Part shown: in pieces, positions 47,838-56,671 of the stretch
How the letters are laid out: every line of letters begins with the position of its first letter
Numbering within the stretch: the first letter of the stretch is position 1
Origin: Phycicoccus sp. M110.8
GTDB taxonomy: Bacteria > Actinomycetota > Actinomycetes > Actinomycetales > Dermatophilaceae
Length of the DNA stretch: 64,000 bases
Assembly: GCF_032464895.1 (NCBI RefSeq)
Contig: NZ_JAWDIC010000002.1
Span: 310,001 to 374,000 of the forward strand
Reading direction: 5' to 3'
Translations under genes and position numbers: made by a program
The notes under the pieces: generated by a model
Told to the model about the DNA's origin: nothing
What the model saw: the letters and a program-made list of their open reading frames with translations, nothing else
Database searches by the model: none

Positions 47838-48134
47838 TCAGTCTTCGTCGAGGATGCGCGGCACCGCGAAGCGCTGCTGCTCCTGGGCGGGCGCGCCCGA
47901 GAGGGCGGCCTCGGCGCCGAGGGAGGGGCGCACCTCGTCCGGGCGGGTCACGTTCGTGATGGGCATGGGGTGCGACATCGGCTCGATGTCCTGCGCCGCC
48001 ACCTCCTGGACCTTGGCCACGGACTCGAGGATGACGCCGAGCTCCCCGACCATGCGGTCGAGCTCGGCATCGGACAGGTCGATGCGGGCGAGGCCGGCGA
48101 GGTGCGCGACGTCGTCCCGGGACAGTGCGGACAT
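47838..48134 (-). CDS. gatC: Asp-tRNA(Asn)/Glu-tRNA(Gln) amidotransferase subunit GatC
   Basis: The 98-residue GatC is the stabilising belt of Gat[41 protein letters not shown] is the conserved helical start, followed by the belt segment [23 protein letters not shown]. The ATG at 48132-48134 follows TAGACT by seven bases, so the operon is probably transcribed leaderless from here. Longer in-frame starts would cross that promoter. It heads the gatC-gatA-gatB operon. Confidence 0.95.
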   Translation of the reverse strand: MSALSRDDVAHLAGLARIDLSDAELDRMVGELGVILESVAKVQEVAAQDIEPMSHPMPITNVTRPDEVRPSLGAEAALSGAPAQEQQRFAVPRILDED

Positions 48135-48280
48135 GCCCGCCAGTCTAGGGGCGGTGCCGTGCGGGCCGGCACCGTGGCCGAGGCGCCCGGTCGACGGGCA
48201 CCGGACCCCCTCCGGCACGGCTCCGGGAGTGACGCATCGCTCATGTCGCGGCGCCCGTCCCCGGCCTAGGGTTGGGCCCC

Positions 48281-48721
48281 ATGAGCGACCTGCCCACCGA
48301 GCTGTTCACCGCCATCGACCACGTCGGCGTCGCGGTCCGCGACCTGGACGAGGCCATCGCCTTCTACCGGGACACCTTCGGGATGGAGCTCGCGCACGAG
48401 GAGGAGAACGAGGAACAGGGTGTCCGCGAGGCGATGATGGCCGTCGGCGGCAGCGGGTCGCACGTGCAGCTGCTCGCGCCGCTCACGCCCGAGTCGACCA
48501 TCGCGAAGTTCCTGGAGAAGTCCGGCCCCGGCGTGCAGCAGGTGGCCTACCGCGTCGAGGACGTCGAGGCCGTAAGCCAGGTGCTGCGCGACCGCGGGCT
48601 GCGCCTGCTCTACGACGAGCCCCGCCGGGGCACCTCGAACTCCCGGGTCAACTTCATCCACCCCAAGGACGCCGGCGGGGTGCTGGTCGAGCTGGTGCAG
48701 CCGGCCCACGAGACCCACTGA
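48281..48721 (+). CDS. mce: Methylmalonyl-CoA epimerase
   Basis: A 146-residue vicinal oxygen chelate-fold epimerase that interconverts (2S)- and (2R)-methylmalonyl-CoA. The metal-binding His and Glu positions appear in AIDHVGVAVRDLDEAIAFYRDTFGM, SGSHVQLLAPL and GVQQVAYRVEDVEAV, with GGVLVELVQP at the end. TAGGGT lies eight bases before the ATG (48281), so the transcript is likely leaderless; an upstream GTG at 48272 falls in the promoter. No mutase lies nearby, but crotonyl-CoA carboxylase/reductase three kilobases away makes the same class of CoA esters. Confidence 0.9.
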   Translation: MSDLPTELFTAIDHVGVAVRDLDEAIAFYRDTFGMELAHEEENEEQGVREAMMAVGGSGSHVQLLAPLTPESTIAKFLEKSGPGVQQVAYRVEDVEAVSQVLRDRGLRLLYDEPRRGTSNSRVNFIHPKDAGGVLVELVQPAHETH

Positions 48722-48829
48722 CGCGCGGCCCTGCATCACGGCGCGGTCGGTCGGGACCTCCGACCCTGACGACATCGCTCCGGCGCCCGGCAGGCTGGTC
48801 GTCCCTGCACGAGCGTCCCGGGAGGCACC

Positions 48830-49420
48830 ATGACCAGCGAGCAGGTCGCGCCCTCCGTCGGGCCGGGCGAGGTCCTCGCGGCCGTGGCGGCCAGCGCGGC
48901 CCGGACCGCCCGCCTCCTAGCCACCGGCCGGCTCCGGCAGCCGGACGACCTCGTCGGCACCCGGCTGCCCTTCCGGGACGGGACGCGGTCGATGATCTTC
49001 CGCACGACGGAGCGTGACCCGTCCGCCGGGACGGAGCCGTCGGTGCTGCAGGTGCGCTTCCGGCTGCGCTGGATCGGCGAGCGCCCCACGCTGCACCGGG
49101 TCTTCGTCACCACCTGCATCGTGAACACGCCGCTCTTCGCCGGGTTCCCCGGCTTCGTGCGCAAGCAGTGGATGGTCGACCCCAGGACGTTCGTCTACCG
49201 CGGCCTGTACGACTGGGACGGCGCGGACCGGGCGCGCTGGTATGCCGAGCGGCTGCGGCACGTCCTGGCGCTGGTCTGCGTGCCGGGCTCCGTCGAGTAC
49301 GTCGTCGTCCCCGGACTCGGCGTCGACGACGTCCTCCGGGACGGCAGCAGGCTGCAGCGGCAGGAGCCCGGTGCGCAGGACGCCGACGCCGACGCCCTGT
49401 GGTGGGAGCTGGCCGGGTAG
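48830..49420 (+). CDS. Conserved hypothetical protein, unknown fold
   Basis: A 196-residue protein I do not recognise. It has a basic N-terminal helix (AAVAASAARTARLLATGRLRQPD) and a core with aromatic blocks RFRLRWIGERPTLHRVFVTT, FPGFVRKQWMVDPRTFVYRG and YDWDGADRARWYAERLRHVL. There is no signal peptide or membrane segment. GGAGG lies seven bases before the ATG. It ends 11 bases before a flavin monooxygenase gene, so the two probably form a two-gene operon, and it may act with that enzyme as a partner or in the same pathway. Confidence 0.65.
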   Translation: MTSEQVAPSVGPGEVLAAVAASAARTARLLATGRLRQPDDLVGTRLPFRDGTRSMIFRTTERDPSAGTEPSVLQVRFRLRWIGERPTLHRVFVTTCIVNTPLFAGFPGFVRKQWMVDPRTFVYRGLYDWDGADRARWYAERLRHVLALVCVPGSVEYVVVPGLGVDDVLRDGSRLQRQEPGAQDADADALWWELAG

Positions 49421-49430
49421 GGCGGGGGCG

Positions 49431-51134
49431 GTGACGCGGCCTCGGCCGGACGGGCCGGACGTGCTCGTGGTGGGTGCGGGACCGACCGGGCTGGCGCTCG
49501 CGCTGCAGGCGGCGGCGCACGGGGCCCGGGTGGAGGTCGTGGACAGCCGTGACGGGACGCCGAGGCCGTCGCGTGCGCTGGTCCTGCACCCGAGGACCCT
49601 CGAGCTGCTCGCGCCCCTCGGGGCCACCGAGCGCCTGCTCGCGGCGGGGACGACCCGCGTGGACGCGGTGCTGCACGCACGGGGGCGGGACGTCCGGGTC
49701 GACCTCGGCGACCTGCCGCTGCCCGACACCGCGCACCCGTGGCTGCTCCTGCTCTCCCAGGCGGCCGTGGAGGCGACGCTGCTCGGGCTGCTCGACGAGC
49801 GCGGTGTCACCGTCCAGTGGGACACGGAGGTCGGGGACGTCGGGGCTGGGGACGTCGTGGGGGGCGACGTGCGGGCGGGCGACGTGGGGGCGGGCGACGA
49901 TGGGCTGCAGGGCAGGACGGTCGTGCGCGGCCGCGACGGCGCCGTCCTCGGCGCGGCACGGTTCGTGGTGGGCTGCGACGGCGCGGCGAGCAGGGTCCGC
50001 GCGAGCGCCGGGATCGGCTTCCCCGGCCGCGACTACCGCCACCCCGTCGTCATCGCCGACGTCGACGTCGCGCAGCCGTCCGGCCTGTCCGGCGCCCACG
50101 TCTTCGCCGCCCGTGACGGCATCGCGTTCCTGTTCCCGCTCGGAGAGCAGGCTCCCTGGCGGCTGGTCGTCGCCGGGCCCGCTGCCGGGCGACCGGCCGG
50201 CCCCAGAGCCGGCCGCGCCACCGCTCGGACGGGTCCGCGCGCTCCCCACCCGCCATGGCCGGAGCCGCCGTCGGCCCGGGAGCTCGCCGACCTCGTGCGG
50301 TCGATGACCGACGGAGCCGTCACCCTGGGCGACGTCGCGTGGGCCGAGCTGGTGCCGCTGCGCCACCACCTGGCCCGGGCCTACCGCCGCGGGTCGGTGC
50401 TGCTCGCCGGCGATGCCGTCCACGTGCACAGCCCGGCCGGCGCGCAGGGCATGAACACGGGCCTGCAGGACGCGTGCGCCCTCGGCTGGCGGCTCGCCCT
50501 CGCGAGCACGTCGCCGCCGGGGGTGAGCCGCCTGCTCGACGGCTACGAGCAGGAGCGGCGTCCGGTCGCCCGGCTCGGGATCGCCTGGACCTCGCTCGCC
50601 TGGTGGGGCGAGTCGTCCGCCGACCCGGTGGCCCGGGTCCTGCGGCGGGTGGTGGTCCCCGCCGCGGCGCCCACCGTCGCCCAGCACCTCGACGCCGTCG
50701 CGCCCGGGGTGCGCGTCGTCACCGGGCTGGCCCTCAGCCACCGCCGACCCGGCTTCCCCCTCGCGCTGAGGGGACCGGGTCCCCGCGCCGGCAGCGTCCA
50801 CGTGGGCGACCGCCTGCCCGACCTCGTCCTGCCTCCTGTCCCGGCCGAGCCGCCCGGCACGGCCGAGCCGCTCGACGGCGAGCGAGCCAGCGCGCCGCAC
50901 CGGCTGTACCAGCTGCTGGACCGGACGGGCCACCACCTGCTGCTGCTGGGCGAGCGGGCGGCCGCACCACCCCTGCCGGACGCGGCGCCCGGCCTGCCGG
51001 AGCACTGGGTCCACCGGGTCCGGCTGCCCGCCGCGCACGGCGGCGACGACCTGGCCCGCCGGCTCGGGACGACCTGCCCCGCCTGGTGCCTCGTCCGGCC
51101 CGACCAGTACGTCGCAGCGGTCGGTGGCGGGTGA
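49431..51134 (+). CDS. FAD-dependent monooxygenase (PHBH family)
   Basis: A 567-residue flavoprotein hydroxylase. The FAD site is VLVVGAGPTGLALALQAAAHGARVEVVDS, the second conserved motif FVVGCDGAASRVRASAG, and the GD motif RGSVLLAGDAVHVHSPAGAQGMNTGLQDA. A C-terminal thioredoxin-like domain (about residues 440-560) resembles phenol-hydroxylase-type members. It should hydroxylate an aromatic or polyketide ring with NAD(P)H and O2. A low-complexity Gly/Asp/Val insert (about residues 138-160) and an Arg/Pro-rich insert (about 250-280) interrupt the core. The start is a GTG; the Shine-Dalgarno GGCGGGGG is fair. Confidence 0.85.
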   Translation: MTRPRPDGPDVLVVGAGPTGLALALQAAAHGARVEVVDSRDGTPRPSRALVLHPRTLELLAPLGATERLLAAGTTRVDAVLHARGRDVRVDLGDLPLPDTAHPWLLLLSQAAVEATLLGLLDERGVTVQWDTEVGDVGAGDVVGGDVRAGDVGAGDDGLQGRTVVRGRDGAVLGAARFVVGCDGAASRVRASAGIGFPGRDYRHPVVIADVDVAQPSGLSGAHVFAARDGIAFLFPLGEQAPWRLVVAGPAAGRPAGPRAGRATARTGPRAPHPPWPEPPSARELADLVRSMTDGAVTLGDVAWAELVPLRHHLARAYRRGSVLLAGDAVHVHSPAGAQGMNTGLQDACALGWRLALASTSPPGVSRLLDGYEQERRPVARLGIAWTSLAWWGESSADPVARVLRRVVVPAAAPTVAQHLDAVAPGVRVVTGLALSHRRPGFPLALRGPGPRAGSVHVGDRLPDLVLPPVPAEPPGTAEPLDGERASAPHRLYQLLDRTGHHLLLLGERAAAPPLPDAAPGLPEHWVHRVRLPAAHGGDDLARRLGTTCPAWCLVRPDQYVAAVGGG

Positions 51135-51234
51135 GCCACGTCACCGCGTGACCGGAGTCTCACTCCGTGCCGGATCGGCATACGCACCAGTAGTTTCGCT
51201 GCAACCGTGCAGCCTGACGCCGAGGAGAAGTTCC

Positions 51235-52575
51235 ATGCAGGAGATCCGCGACGCCATCCTCTCCGGGGACCGCGCCGAGTCCACGTACGCCGGCCTGGCC
51301 ATCCCCGAGTCCTACCGCGCCGTGACGGTGCACAAGGACGAGGTGGGCATGTTCGAGGGCATGGCCACCAAGGAGAAGGACCCCCGCAAGTCGTTGCACC
51401 TCGACGACGTGCCAGTGCCCGAGCTCGCCCCCGGCGAGGCCCTCGTCGCCGTCATGGCGAGCGCGATCAACTACAACACCGTGTGGACCTCGATCTTCGA
51501 GCCGGTGTCGACGTTCGGCTTCCTCGAGCGCTACGGCCGGACGTCGGAGTACGCCAAGCGGCACGACCTGCCGTACCACGTCGTCGGCTCCGACCTCGCC
51601 GGCGTCGTGCTCCGCGTGGCCCCCGGCGTCACCAAGTGGAAGCCCGGCCAGGAGGTCGTCGCCCACTGCCTGTCGGTCGAGCTCGAGGACGCCGACGGCC
51701 ACAACGACACGATGCTCGACCCGCAGCAGCGGATCTGGGGCTTCGAGACCAACTTCGGCGGCCTCGCCGAGCTCGCGATCGTGAAGTCCAACCAGCTCAT
51801 GCCCAAGCCCGCCCACCTGTCGTGGGAGGAGGCGGCGTCCCCCGGCCTGGTGAACTCCACGGCATACCGCCAGCTGGTCTCCAAGAACGGCGCCCAGATG
51901 AAGCTCGGCGACCGCGTCCTCATCTGGGGCGCCTCCGGCGGCCTCGGCTCCTACGCCACCCAGATGGCGCTGGCCGGCGGCGCGACCCCCGTCTGCGTCG
52001 TCTCCTCCCCCGAGAAGGCGCAGATCTGCCGCGACATGGGCGCCGAGCTCATCATCGACCGCAGCGCCGAGGGCTACCGGTTCTGGAACGACGACAACAC
52101 CGCGCAGAACCCCAAGGAGTGGCAGCGGCTCGGCAAGAAGATCCGCGAGCTGACCGGCGGCTACGACGTCGACATCGTCTTCGAGCACCCGGGGCGCGAG
52201 ACCTTCGGCGCCAGCGTCTACGTCGCACGCAAGGGCGGCACGATCGTGACCTGCGCGTCGACGTCGGGCTACCTGCACGAGTACGACAACCGCTACCTGT
52301 GGATGAACCTCAAGCGGATCGTCAGCAGCCACTTCGCCAACTACCGCGAGGCGTGGGAGGCCAACGAGCTCATCAACCGGGGGCTCATCCAGCCGACCCT
52401 CTCCAAGACGTACTCGATGGACGAGGTCGGCCAGGCCGCGCTCGACGTCCACCGCAACGCCCACCAGGGCAAGGTCGGCGTGCTGACGCTCTCGCCCGAG
52501 GAGGGGCTCGGCGTCACCGACCCCGAGAAGCGCGAGGCGCTGCTGCCGCAGATCAACCGGTTCCGCAACGCCTGA
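51235..52575 (+). CDS. ccrA: Crotonyl-CoA carboxylase/reductase
   Basis: CCR carboxylates crotonyl-CoA reductively to (2S)-ethylmalonyl-CoA with NADPH and CO2, for the ethylmalonyl-CoA pathway or as a polyketide extender supply. The 446-residue MDR-family protein keeps the residues known to hold CO2 in Kitasatospora CCR: Asn81 (SAINYNTVW), Phe170-Glu171 (RIWGFETNFGG) and a His at about 366 (SSHFANYREAWE). The NADPH motif is LIWGASGGLGSYATQMA. GAGGAG lies ten bases before the ATG (51235), and TAGTTT further upstream may be the -10. No other pathway gene is directly adjacent; an epimerase and 3-hydroxyacyl-CoA dehydrogenase lie within six kilobases. Confidence 0.93.
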   Translation: MQEIRDAILSGDRAESTYAGLAIPESYRAVTVHKDEVGMFEGMATKEKDPRKSLHLDDVPVPELAPGEALVAVMASAINYNTVWTSIFEPVSTFGFLERYGRTSEYAKRHDLPYHVVGSDLAGVVLRVAPGVTKWKPGQEVVAHCLSVELEDADGHNDTMLDPQQRIWGFETNFGGLAELAIVKSNQLMPKPAHLSWEEAASPGLVNSTAYRQLVSKNGAQMKLGDRVLIWGASGGLGSYATQMALAGGATPVCVVSSPEKAQICRDMGAELIIDRSAEGYRFWNDDNTAQNPKEWQRLGKKIRELTGGYDVDIVFEHPGRETFGASVYVARKGGTIVTCASTSGYLHEYDNRYLWMNLKRIVSSHFANYREAWEANELINRGLIQPTLSKTYSMDEVGQAALDVHRNAHQGKVGVLTLSPEEGLGVTDPEKREALLPQINRFRNA

Positions 52576-52657
52576 CCCCGCACTGACCCCGCGCCCGGCG
52601 CGCTGCCACCTCGTGGCGCGCCGGGCTGCGGGCCCACCGGTGCCATAGGCTCGCGCC

Positions 52658-53968
52658 ATGTCAGTGCTGGACCGGTGGAGGGAGTTCCGGCGCAGCCAGC
52701 GTGCGGCGCTGGAGGCGAGCTACCACTCGCACGTCGAGGAGAGCACCCCTGTCCCGACGGACCTGCTGACCGACGTGCTGCCCGGCCTCCGCCAGCAGCG
52801 CGAGGCCGAGGAGGCGGGCACCCCGGACGGCGGCGTGCCGGGCAACGGCGCGGTCCTCGCCGACGGCGTCGGCGCGACGGGGGACGACGCCCCCTCCACG
52901 AACCAGCGCTACGGCCGCGCCGGGCGACCCCTCAACCGCCAGTCGCCGTTCTACATGGGGTTCGTCGGCGCCATCGGCGTGCTGGCGGCGCTCCTGCTGT
53001 GGCACACGCTCGGACGCCTGGGCACGGTGCTCACCATCCTCGTCATCTCGTTCTTCCTCACCCTCACCCTGAACCCGGTGGTCGAGACGCTCACGCGGCG
53101 CGGGGTGAAGCGCGGCGGCGCCGTCGCCATCGTCTTCGCCGGGCTGGTGGTCGTGTTCGCGCTCCTCGGCGTGGTCGTCGTGCCGCCGGTGATCACCCAG
53201 GGCGGCCAGCTCATCCAGCAGGCGCCGGACTGGCTCGACCAGATCCTCAAGAGCCGCTGGGTGCAGGACCTCGACAAGCACTACGACCTCGTCGACAAGA
53301 TCCGCGCCGAGTTCAACAAGAAGATCACCGACAGCGGCTTCCTCAGCTCGGTCTTCGGCGGCGTCCTCGGGGTGGGGGCCGCGGTCGTCAGCGGCATCTT
53401 CCAGGCCTTCACGGTCCTGGTGCTGACGCTCTTCCTGCTGGCCTCGCTCCCCCGGGTCAAGCACGCGGCATACGCCGTCGTGCCGGCCTCGCGCCGCGCC
53501 CGCGTGATGTCGCTGTCGGAGGAGATCATGCGGCGCACCGGCTCCTACGCCATCGGGCAGATCGCCGTGGCGACCGTGAACGCCGCGTGCTCCTGGATCA
53601 TGATGACCATCGTCGGGATCCCGTATGCCGCGGTGCTGGCCGTGTCCGTCGGCTTCCTCGGCCTGATCCCCATGGTGGGCGCCACCCTCGGCGCCTCCGT
53701 CGTCTGCCTCGTGGCCGTCTTCGACGAGCCGCGCAAGATGTTCATCGCGCTGGCGTACTACGTCATCTACCAGCAGATCGAGAACTACGTCGTCGCACCG
53801 CGCATCATGCAGCGCACGGTGTCGGTACCGGGCGCCGTGACGGTCGTGGCGGCCCTGGCGGGCGGCACGCTGCTCGGCGTGCTCGGCGCCCTGCTCGCGA
53901 TCCCGGTGGCCGCCGGCCTCCTGCTGCTCTACGAAGAGGTGCTCCTCCCCCGCCAACGCCGCCACTGA
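52658..53968 (+). CDS. AI-2E family transporter
   Basis: A 436-residue membrane protein of the AI-2 exporter/UPF0118 (PerM) family, with about eight membrane segments (GFVGAIGVLAALLLWHTLG, ILVISFFLTLTLNPVVETLT, VAIVFAGLVVVFALLGVVV, FTVLVLTLFLLASLPRVKHA, and the C-terminal group with GLIPMVGATLGASVVCLVA). The first 100 residues are a hydrophilic cytosolic extension. Substrates in this family range from autoinducer-2 to ions; no quorum-sensing gene lies nearby, so the name only denotes the family. TAGGCT six bases before the ATG suggests a leaderless mRNA. Convergent with the ABC exporter. Confidence 0.9.
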   Translation: MSVLDRWREFRRSQRAALEASYHSHVEESTPVPTDLLTDVLPGLRQQREAEEAGTPDGGVPGNGAVLADGVGATGDDAPSTNQRYGRAGRPLNRQSPFYMGFVGAIGVLAALLLWHTLGRLGTVLTILVISFFLTLTLNPVVETLTRRGVKRGGAVAIVFAGLVVVFALLGVVVVPPVITQGGQLIQQAPDWLDQILKSRWVQDLDKHYDLVDKIRAEFNKKITDSGFLSSVFGGVLGVGAAVVSGIFQAFTVLVLTLFLLASLPRVKHAAYAVVPASRRARVMSLSEEIMRRTGSYAIGQIAVATVNAACSWIMMTIVGIPYAAVLAVSVGFLGLIPMVGATLGASVVCLVAVFDEPRKMFIALAYYVIYQQIENYVVAPRIMQRTVSVPGAVTVVAALAGGTLLGVLGALLAIPVAAGLLLLYEEVLLPRQRRH

Positions 53969-53995
53969 GGCGTTACCCGCCGGGGCTGCACGCTC

Positions 53996-54070
53996 GTCTG
54001 CGCACAGACGTCGGTACCACTGCGCAGGGAGCGGATCAGCGCGCAGTGGTACGCGGGTCTGTGCGCAGAC
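53996..54070. repeat. Two-stem inverted repeat between convergent genes
   Basis: Outer arms GTCTGCGCACAGAC (53996-54009) and GTCTGTGCGCAGAC (54057-54070) and inner arms GTACCACTGCGC (54014-54025) and GCGCAGTGGTAC (54041-54052) are all perfect. It lies between the stop codons of two convergent genes and could be a bidirectional terminator; no T-run is present. Confidence 0.75.
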
Positions 54071-54089
54071 CTCCGGGGCAGGCCGGCAC

Positions 54090-55283
54090 TCAGGCGGGGT
54101 GGACCGGGGGTCGGTGGGCACGACGGCCGGTGAGCTCGTGCCAGCGGACGCGGTGGCCGGTGATGACCAGGGCCCGCCGGTAGACGGCCGCGCCGACCCC
54201 GACGAGCAGCACCGCCGTCGCCGCGGTCAGCGCCATCGCCGCGACGAGCTCCCAGCCGGGCACCTCACCGCTGGACCAGCGCACCGGCATCGCCAGCGGG
54301 GCGCTCAGCGGGAACAGCGAGATCGCCACGCTCCACCCGCTCGACGGCTGGCCGGTGACGACGATGATGCTGAGCAGGTAGACGATGACCAGCACCGTCG
54401 TCACGGGCGCGACGGCCGCGCTCGCCTCGGTCACCTTGTCGACGAGGGCGGCCGCCGCGGCGAACAGGAAGGCGTACACGGCGAACCCGAGCGCGAACCA
54501 CACCAGCGCCAGGGCGAGGTCGCCACTGGCCACGGGTGGCAGCCCCACGTAGCCCAGGCGGACCGCGACCGCGAGCGGGACGGCGAGCACGAGCACCTGG
54601 GCGAGCGTCGCCGCGCCCACCGCCGACACCGTGCCGACCAGCACCTGGCTGGGGCGCAGGACCGCGAGCAGCACCTCGGAGACGCGCGTCGACTTCTCGA
54701 CCGCGACGGCCGAGGCGATGGCACCGCCCGCGAAGGTGATCGCGAGGTACAGCGCGATGCCCACCCCGTACCCGACCGCCGCCCGCTCGCCGCTGTCGGT
54801 GCGACCCACCGTCACCTGCAGGGGCGGGCGCACCGCGGCGACCGACGCGATCTGCGCCGGGGTCAGCCCGGCGGCCCGCAGGCGCGCGGTCGTCTCGACC
54901 GACACCACCGCCTGCGCGACGACGGCGGAGAACGTCTGGTCCACCCCCGTCCCGGTGAAGAGGGTGCCGTCCGCGAGGCCCGCCGTCGCGGCACCGTCGC
55001 GCACCGCGGTGCGGACGTCGGCGGCGCTGCCCCGCGCGACGTACTCCACCGAGAAGCCCTGGCGGGTGGCGGCCGCCGAGAGCGCGACCCGCAGCGGCGC
55101 CGGGGCGGCACCCACGGTCGCGAGGGTGTAGCTCGTGGGCCGGTCGAGGACGAGGTGCGGGACGAGCACCGCGGCGGCCGAGGCCAGGAGCAGCACGGCC
55201 GTGATGAGCCGGTATGCCCGCGAGCGCACCGTCTCCAGCAGGCTGCGCTCGGCCACGAGGGCCGTCCCCCGCCACCAGGTCAC
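54090..55283 (-). CDS. ABC-2 type transporter permease (NatB-like)
   Basis: A 397-residue exporter permease of the ABC-2/NatB type. One N-terminal segment ([23 protein letters not shown]) precedes an extracytoplasmic loop of about 130 residues, then five segments ([77 protein letters not shown], and two more). The [22 protein letters not shown] motif after the second segment is typical of NatB/CcmB-like permeases. The GTG at 55281-55283 overlaps the ATPase stop by four bases, so the pair forms one exporter; substrate unknown (sodium or a drug are family options). Confidence 0.88.
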   Translation of the reverse strand: MTWWRGTALVAERSLLETVRSRAYRLITAVLLLASAAAVLVPHLVLDRPTSYTLATVGAAPAPLRVALSAAATRQGFSVEYVARGSAADVRTAVRDGAATAGLADGTLFTGTGVDQTFSAVVAQAVVSVETTARLRAAGLTPAQIASVAAVRPPLQVTVGRTDSGERAAVGYGVGIALYLAITFAGGAIASAVAVEKSTRVSEVLLAVLRPSQVLVGTVSAVGAATLAQVLVLAVPLAVAVRLGYVGLPPVASGDLALALVWFALGFAVYAFLFAAAAALVDKVTEASAAVAPVTTVLVIVYLLSIIVVTGQPSSGWSVAISLFPLSAPLAMPVRWSSGEVPGWELVAAMALTAATAVLLVGVGAAVYRRALVITGHRVRWHELTGRRAHRPPVHPA

Positions 55284-56209
55284 CGGCCCACCCCCTGCAT
55301 CGCGCGCTCGCCGCCCACGGCCGCGAGGAAGAGCTCGGACAGGGTCGGCAGCTCGAGCCCGAAGTCGAGGACCGGCCCCCGGGACCGCGCCGCGTCGAGC
55401 AGGCGCAACGGGTCGACGCCCGGCGGCACCGTGAGGCGCAGGTCGTCGGCCTCGTCGCTGACCACCCGCACGCCGTCGAAGGCGCGCAGCCAGTCCCGGT
55501 CCGGCGACTCGAGCCGCAGCCGCAGCCGGCGCTGTCCCGAGGCGGCGCGCAGGTGCGACACCGACCCGGCGAGGACGGTGCGGCCGTGGTCGACCATGAC
55601 GATGTCCTCGCAGAGGTCCTGCACGAGGTCGAGCTGGTGGCTGGAGAACAGCACCAGGCAGCCGGCCGCCGCGCGTCGCCGCAGCAGCGCGGACAGCTGC
55701 TCGACGGCGACCGGGTCCAGGCCCGCGAACGGCTCGTCGAGCACGATGACCTCGGGGACGTGCGCGAGCGCGGTCGCGAGCTGGAGCCGCTGCTGCATGC
55801 CGCCGGACAGGCGGTCCGTGCGCTCGTCCCACCGGTCCCCCAGCTCGAGCTCCCCCAGCAGGTCGCGGGCCCGCTGCGTGGCCTCGCCGCGGGACAGGCC
55901 GTGCAGCCGGGCGAAGTGCACCACCTGCGGGCCGGCCGCCATCGCCGGGTAGAGCCCTCGCTCCTGCGGCATGTACCCCCAGCCGCGCCGGTCGTGCACG
56001 TCCTCCAGCCGCCGTCCGTCGAGCCACACCCGCCCGCTGTCCGGGACGAGCACCCCGAGCAGGATCCGCATCAGGGTCGTCTTGCCGGCGCCGTTGGGAC
56101 CCAGCAGCCCGGTCAGGCGTCCCGCGGGCACCTCGCAGCTGACGCCGTCGAGCGCCAACCGCTCCCCGAAGGCGTGCATCACCCCGTCGACCCGCAACCC
56201 GTCCGGCAC
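55280..56209 (-). CDS. ABC transporter ATP-binding protein
   Basis: A 309-residue ATPase with an intact Walker A ([19 protein letters not shown]), Q-loop, signature [15 protein letters not shown], Walker [14 protein letters not shown] and switch His (SSHQLDLVQ). The C-terminal 90 residues form the DUF4162-like extension of NatA-type ATPases ([21 protein letters not shown]). The GTG start at 56209 follows GAGGGTGG. It is coupled to the permease gene through a four-base overlap. It drives export across the cytoplasmic membrane. Confidence 0.92.
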   Translation of the reverse strand: MPDGLRVDGVMHAFGERLALDGVSCEVPAGRLTGLLGPNGAGKTTLMRILLGVLVPDSGRVWLDGRRLEDVHDRRGWGYMPQERGLYPAMAAGPQVVHFARLHGLSRGEATQRARDLLGELELGDRWDERTDRLSGGMQQRLQLATALAHVPEVIVLDEPFAGLDPVAVEQLSALLRRRAAAGCLVLFSSHQLDLVQDLCEDIVMVDHGRTVLAGSVSHLRAASGQRRLRLRLESPDRDWLRAFDGVRVVSDEADDLRLTVPPGVDPLRLLDAARSRGPVLDFGLELPTLSELFLAAVGGERAMQGVGR

Positions 56210-56287
56210 CCGACCACCCTCACGCGGGCTCGCCGCCCCACCACAGGGGCGAACGTCCTACCCGGTGCGACGCCCCGGCGCAGGACG

Positions 56288-56587
56288 TCAGCGGTAGGAG
56301 CCGGTGGCGTGCCGCCGGCCGCGGGCCTCCCAGCACGTGGTGTGCCAGTGGCGCAGGTCGTCCAGAGCGCCCAGGCCGTCGGCGGGCCAGGCGACGACGT
56401 GCGGTGTGCCGGTCGGGATCGTCTGCTGGCAACCCGGGCACAGGTACGCGCGGGTCGACCCCTCCCCCGAGACTCGGCGCACGAACCACTCGCCCCCGGC
56501 ATACGACTCGCGACGCGGGGCACCCCCGACGGCCCGCTGCAGGTTCAGCGGGACGTCGTCGCGGCGACGGCGGTTGGCTCGGGGCAC
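56288..56587 (-). CDS. Small zinc-ribbon-like protein (annotated elsewhere as ATP/GTP-binding)
   Basis: A 99-residue protein with one clear metal-like site: [18 protein letters not shown], then [12 protein letters not shown], which places CxxC and a later HxxxC/HC in zinc-finger order. The N-terminus is basic ([15 protein letters not shown]). Similar actinobacterial proteins carry an uninformative ATP/GTP-binding label, but no P-loop is present. GAGAAT lies seven bases before the GTG, so the start may be leaderless. The role could be RNA or DNA binding. It lies upstream of the ABC exporter on the same strand. Confidence 0.68.
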   Translation of the reverse strand: MPRANRRRRDDVPLNLQRAVGGAPRRESYAGGEWFVRRVSGEGSTRAYLCPGCQQTIPTGTPHVVAWPADGLGALDDLRHWHTTCWEARGRRHATGSYR

Positions 56588-56671
56588 GGTGGCGATTCTC
56601 CCAGAGCCGGTCCCCGCGGGTGGCGCCGGCGTCGCCCACGCACCCGCGGGCTGACAGGGTATGCCGTGGGG

